A stretch of 64,000 nt of DNA from Sphingomonas sanguinis (lineage in GTDB: Bacteria; Pseudomonadota; Alphaproteobacteria; Sphingomonadales; Sphingomonadaceae), in assembly GCF_019297835.1 (NCBI RefSeq), contig NZ_CP079203.1, positions 1,771,001 through 1,835,000 on the forward strand. The letters run 5' to 3'. Below, piece after piece: positions 59,715 through 64,000 of the stretch (position 1 is the stretch's first letter; every line of letters begins with the position of its first letter). Both the position numbers and the translations under genes were made by a program. Below the pieces are notes generated by a model. The model was not told the origin of the DNA. It did no database searches and was given only the letters and a program-made list of their open reading frames with translations.

Positions 59715-60770
59715 ATGTCCCTCCTTCAAGCCTCCAAGCAGTATAAGCCCTTCGAATATCCTTGGGCCTTCGAGTTCTGGAAGCGCCAGCAACAGCTCCA
59801 CTGGCTGCCCGAAGAGGTGCCGCTGGGCGAGGATTGCCGCGATTGGGCGCAGAAGCTGACCGATCACGAGCGCAACCTGCTGACCCAGATCTTCCGCTTC
59901 TTCACCCAGGCGGACGTCGAGGTGCAGGACTGCTATCACGAGAAATACGGCCGGGTGTTCAAGCCGACCGAGATCAAGATGATGCTGACCGCCTTCTCCA
60001 ACATGGAGACGGTGCATATCGCCGCGTACAGCCATCTGCTCGACACGATCGGCATGCCCGAGAGCGAGTACGGCGCCTTCCTCGAATATGCCGAGATGAA
60101 GGACAAGCATGACTACATGCAGAATTTCGGCGTCGACAGCGACGAGGACATCGCCCGCACGCTGGCCATGTTCGGCGGCTTCACCGAAGGCGTGCAGCTG
60201 TTCGCGTCCTTCGCGATGCTGATGAACTTCCCGCGCTTCAACAAGATGAAGGGCATGGGCCAGATCGTCAGCTGGTCGGTGCGCGACGAGAGCCTGCATT
60301 GCGAGGGCATCATCCGCATGTTCCACGCCTTCTGCCAGGAGCGCCAGTGCCTGACCAAGGCGGTCAAGGACGACATCGCCGACGTGTGCCAGACGACGAT
60401 CCGCCTGGAGGACAATTTCATCGACCTCGCCTTCGAAATGGGCCCGGTCGAGGGGATGAAGCCCAAGGAGATCAAGAAGTATATCCGCTACATCGCCGAC
60501 TGGCGCCTCAGCCAGCTGGGCCTGAAGCCGATCTACATGATCGACGAGCATCCCCTGCCCTGGCTGACCCCGCTGCTGAACGGCGTGGAGCATGCGAACT
60601 TCTTCGAAACGCGCGCGACCGAATATTCCAAGGCGGCGACGCGCGGCCAGTGGAACGACGTGTGGGACGCGTTCGATACCCGCCAGAAGGCGAAGGCCAG
60701 CAAGGCCGCCAATGAAGAGCCGGGCGAAACCGGCGACATGTTCTCGGCCGCAGGCGTCGCGGCGGAGTGA
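59715..60770 (+). CDS. nrdB: Ribonucleoside-diphosphate reductase, beta subunit (class I)
   Basis: Di-iron radical-generating subunit, 351 aa. Iron ligands by spacing: Asp67 ('QADVEVQD'), Glu98 and His101 ('METVHIAAY'), then Glu and His in 'VRDESLHCEG'. The radical tyrosine is Tyr105, at the correct +4 from His101. GGAG precedes the start. Unlike most genomes it is separated from nrdA by 1.1 kb with a nuclease ORF and a minus-strand gene, so it likely has its own promoter or relies on read-through of the minus-strand region. Confidence 0.96.
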   Translation: MSLLQASKQYKPFEYPWAFEFWKRQQQLHWLPEEVPLGEDCRDWAQKLTDHERNLLTQIFRFFTQADVEVQDCYHEKYGRVFKPTEIKMMLTAFSNMETVHIAAYSHLLDTIGMPESEYGAFLEYAEMKDKHDYMQNFGVDSDEDIARTLAMFGGFTEGVQLFASFAMLMNFPRFNKMKGMGQIVSWSVRDESLHCEGIIRMFHAFCQERQCLTKAVKDDIADVCQTTIRLEDNFIDLAFEMGPVEGMKPKEIKKYIRYIADWRLSQLGLKPIYMIDEHPLPWLTPLLNGVEHANFFETRATEYSKAATRGQWNDVWDAFDTRQKAKASKAANEEPGETGDMFSAAGVAAE

Positions 60771-60774
60771 TCCG

Positions 60775-60804
60775 AAAGGGCGGGCTTCGGTCCGCCCTTT
60801 TTTT
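60775..60804 (+). terminator. Rho-independent terminator after nrdB
   Basis: Nine-pair stem AAAGGGCGG (60775-60783) / CCGCCCTTT (60792-60800) with loop GCTTCGGT and T-run to 60804. Confidence 0.92.
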
Positions 60805-60845
60805 AGCCGCGCGGGCGGCGAAGATGCCTCCCGGCCGGATCGCGG

Positions 60846-61712
60846 TCAAAGGTCCAGAAACGCCGGGTCGACCGTCAGGTCGAACTTGCGCCCGAACCAG
60901 GCGTCGGCCGGGCGCGATTCCAGATCGCTGCGGGTCAGCGTCAGCGGGCTCCACTGTCCGGGGGCGAAGCGGACCATGCGGCGTGACGGCACCAGCCGGT
61001 CGGCATAGCCCGCCGCCAGCAGGGCGGTCGGCGCGACATGCTCGTCGCTGGTCTGGGTATAGCGCAGCCGCCCGCTCGCCATCAGCCGGTCCGTGGCATC
61101 GCGCACCTGCGTCGCGGCGTCCATCGGCAGCGACCACCATTCCCAACTGGTCGCCCACGGCCCCAGCGGCTCGCTCCGGGTGCCGCGCCAGCGCTTCATC
61201 TGGCGATTAGCCCAGGCCGACATCCGGCTGCGGAGCACGGCGATCCGCCAGGACAGTGGCGTCGGATCGGGGCGGGATCGCAAATGGCGATCGATGAAGC
61301 ACCAGTCGTTCATCCGCCACGCCAGATCGTCATCGCGAATGTCCATGAAGCACGCCCCCGCCGGGGCCGCCGCGATCGCCGCCACCATCTCTTCACGCGA
61401 GCAGAGCGGCCAGTCACGGCCGCTAATGACATGGACGAGGTCGAAAGGTTCGGCGAGTGCCGCGCCCAGAAGACGGGCGATGGCGGCGGTCTGCGACCAG
61501 TGTGCCCAATAGACCGCGACGGCGGGACGAACCATCGTCACCCGCGTACGGACCGCGTCGGACAGCCCGGCCAGAAAACCGGCCGGTGGCGTCACCTTGG
61601 CATCGATGTGAAGGCAAACCCGATCTTCGGGCGCGTCCGCCAGCAGGCGGTGGATCAGCCGTTCGAGCTGATCGAAAGCATCATGCGCCAGTATTGCATA
61701 GACCAACCGCAT
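60846..61712 (-). CDS. Beta-1,6-N-acetylglucosaminyltransferase-like enzyme (GT14 / core-2/I-branching family)
   Basis: 288 aa, N-terminal domain beginning 'MRLVYAILAHDAFDQLERLI', with 'CLHIDAKV', 'VYWAHWSQTAAIARLL' and 'HVISGRDWPLCS', then 'WSWEWWS'-type 'TSWEWWSLPMDA' and 'TQTSDEHVAP'. These match bacterial members of the core-2/I-branching enzyme family, which use metal-independent GT-A catalysis. No signal peptide; probably cytosolic face of the envelope-polysaccharide pathway. Acceptor unknown. Confidence 0.82.
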   Translation of the reverse strand: MRLVYAILAHDAFDQLERLIHRLLADAPEDRVCLHIDAKVTPPAGFLAGLSDAVRTRVTMVRPAVAVYWAHWSQTAAIARLLGAALAEPFDLVHVISGRDWPLCSREEMVAAIAAAPAGACFMDIRDDDLAWRMNDWCFIDRHLRSRPDPTPLSWRIAVLRSRMSAWANRQMKRWRGTRSEPLGPWATSWEWWSLPMDAATQVRDATDRLMASGRLRYTQTSDEHVAPTALLAAGYADRLVPSRRMVRFAPGQWSPLTLTRSDLESRPADAWFGRKFDLTVDPAFLDL

Positions 61713-61765
61713 GATGCCCCCATCATTATGTCATCGGCCCCATGGCCGGATCGATCGGTATCGGC

Positions 61766-62017
61766 TTAGCCCGCATGCTCCGCGAGCACGGTCAGGCCCT
61801 TCGGCCCCACCTCGGCAAAACCACCACGGATCTGGATCGCTTCCGGCTCGCCCTTGTCGGTGCGGTACACCTGGATCGCGCCGTCGCGGATCGTCGACAT
61901 GAAGGGCGCATGGCCCTCCAGCACGCCGAAATCGCCCTCGGTGCCGGGGACGACCACCATATGCACTTCCTCCGAACGAAGGAGCTTTTCGGGGGTCACG
62001 AGTTCGAAGTGCAGCAT
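61766..62017 (-). CDS. atpC: ATP synthase F1 epsilon subunit
   Basis: 83 aa, N-terminal beta-sandwich only: '[18 protein letters not shown]', '[20 protein letters not shown]' and '[19 protein letters not shown]'. The C-terminal helical hairpin is absent, as in several alphaproteobacteria, so its inhibitory function is reduced (family knowledge). The start at 62017 follows the previous stop by one base. Confidence 0.93.
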   Translation of the reverse strand: MLHFELVTPEKLLRSEEVHMVVVPGTEGDFGVLEGHAPFMSTIRDGAIQVYRTDKGEPEAIQIRGGFAEVGPKGLTVLAEHAG

Positions 62018-62018
62018 G

Positions 62019-62200
62019 TCAGGGTCTCGTTTCAATCGCGCGGTCGAACGCGGCAATGGCCGCGTCGAACTTGTCCCGGCAACCAGGATTGCAGAAGCCG
62101 ACCACCGCGCCGCGATAGACCGTCAACCCGTCGTCGCTGATCGGCTTACCCGACCAAGGACAGACGTCGTTGACCGCGTCCTCGCGGCGCGGCGCGGACA

Positions 62201-62201
<1 letters not shown>
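62019..62201 (-). CDS. Small TRASH/YHS-like metal-binding protein between atpD and atpC
   Basis: 60 aa with '[20 protein letters not shown]' then '[16 protein letters not shown]': the C-x2-SG...F-C-x3-C-x2-F pattern of TRASH/YHS zinc- or metal-binding modules. Its ATG overlaps the atpD stop by one base (TGATG) and its stop precedes atpC by one base, so it is a true operon member. Role in the ATP synthase operon is unknown. Confidence 0.75.

Positions 62202-64000
<1,799 letters not shown>

Overview
The window is a high-GC chromosomal segment from an alphaproteobacterium, most likely a sphingomonad (Sphingomonas or a close relative). The evidence is the density of TonB-dependent receptors, a PhoX phosphatase, a class I nrdA/nrdB pair, alphaproteobacterial RpoB/RpoC, and several families of GC-rich palindromic intergenic repeats. 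Genes are tightly packed. I see no tRNA, rRNA, CRISPR array, transposase or integrase.

Layout. 1-195 is the end of a TonB-dependent receptor, followed by a terminator and, convergently, alanine racemase. 1392-7173 is a minus-strand valine/isobutyrate catabolic cluster: mmsA, acyl-CoA dehydrogenase, 3-hydroxyisobutyryl-CoA hydrolase, enoyl-CoA hydratase, mmsB, with palindromic repeats in three of its junctions. 7287-8364 holds a DUF1275 membrane protein and two 51-residue ORFs. 8624-14510 is a complete tripartite RND efflux operon. 14819-16487 is a PiT phosphate transporter with its DUF47 partner. A second TonB-dependent receptor (16869-19190), an HPP membrane protein, a beta-propeller lactonase and a Tat-exported PhoX lipoprotein follow. 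PhoX has a three-unit Pho box upstream.

rplJ-rplL (24335-25300, +) have a structured leader and end at a strong terminator. rpoB-rpoC lie 6.5-15 kb away on the opposite strand (40348 down to 31797), so the usual rplJL-rpoBC linkage is broken. Between them are a nucleotidyltransferase, a degenerate metallopeptidase-like TPR protein, a GT-C-like membrane protein and small unknown genes. 40748-48843 carries a proline-rich membrane protein, a metallophosphoesterase, a catalase-like protein, pyrD, gamma-glutamyltranspeptidase and an acyl-CoA synthetase.

49045-51300 is a compact five-gene operon: a small XRE regulator and four tandem paralogous membrane proteins. Each gene from the second on starts at or close to the end of the previous one. 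The promoter region contains two perfect palindromes, and the regulator appears to lack a Shine-Dalgarno sequence. Next come class I fumarase, a membrane PAS-GGDEF-EAL-PilZ protein and a small membrane protein.

The nrdA-nrdB pair (56662-60770) is interrupted by a DUF559 (Vsr-like) nuclease ORF bounded by near-identical 55-bp inverted copies of a palindromic repeat, with a third copy inside its 3' coding end. A DUF2171 gene and a small membrane protein also lie there. The window ends with a GT14-like transferase and part of the ATP synthase operon (atpD, atpC), with one small metal-binding-type ORF between atpD and atpC and an unidentified gene entering from the right edge just upstream of atpD.

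The most interesting signals are the repeat-bounded DUF559 ORF together with five families of REP-like palindromes, and the XRE/four-membrane-protein operon. All functional statements rest on reading motifs and context; no database search was run.
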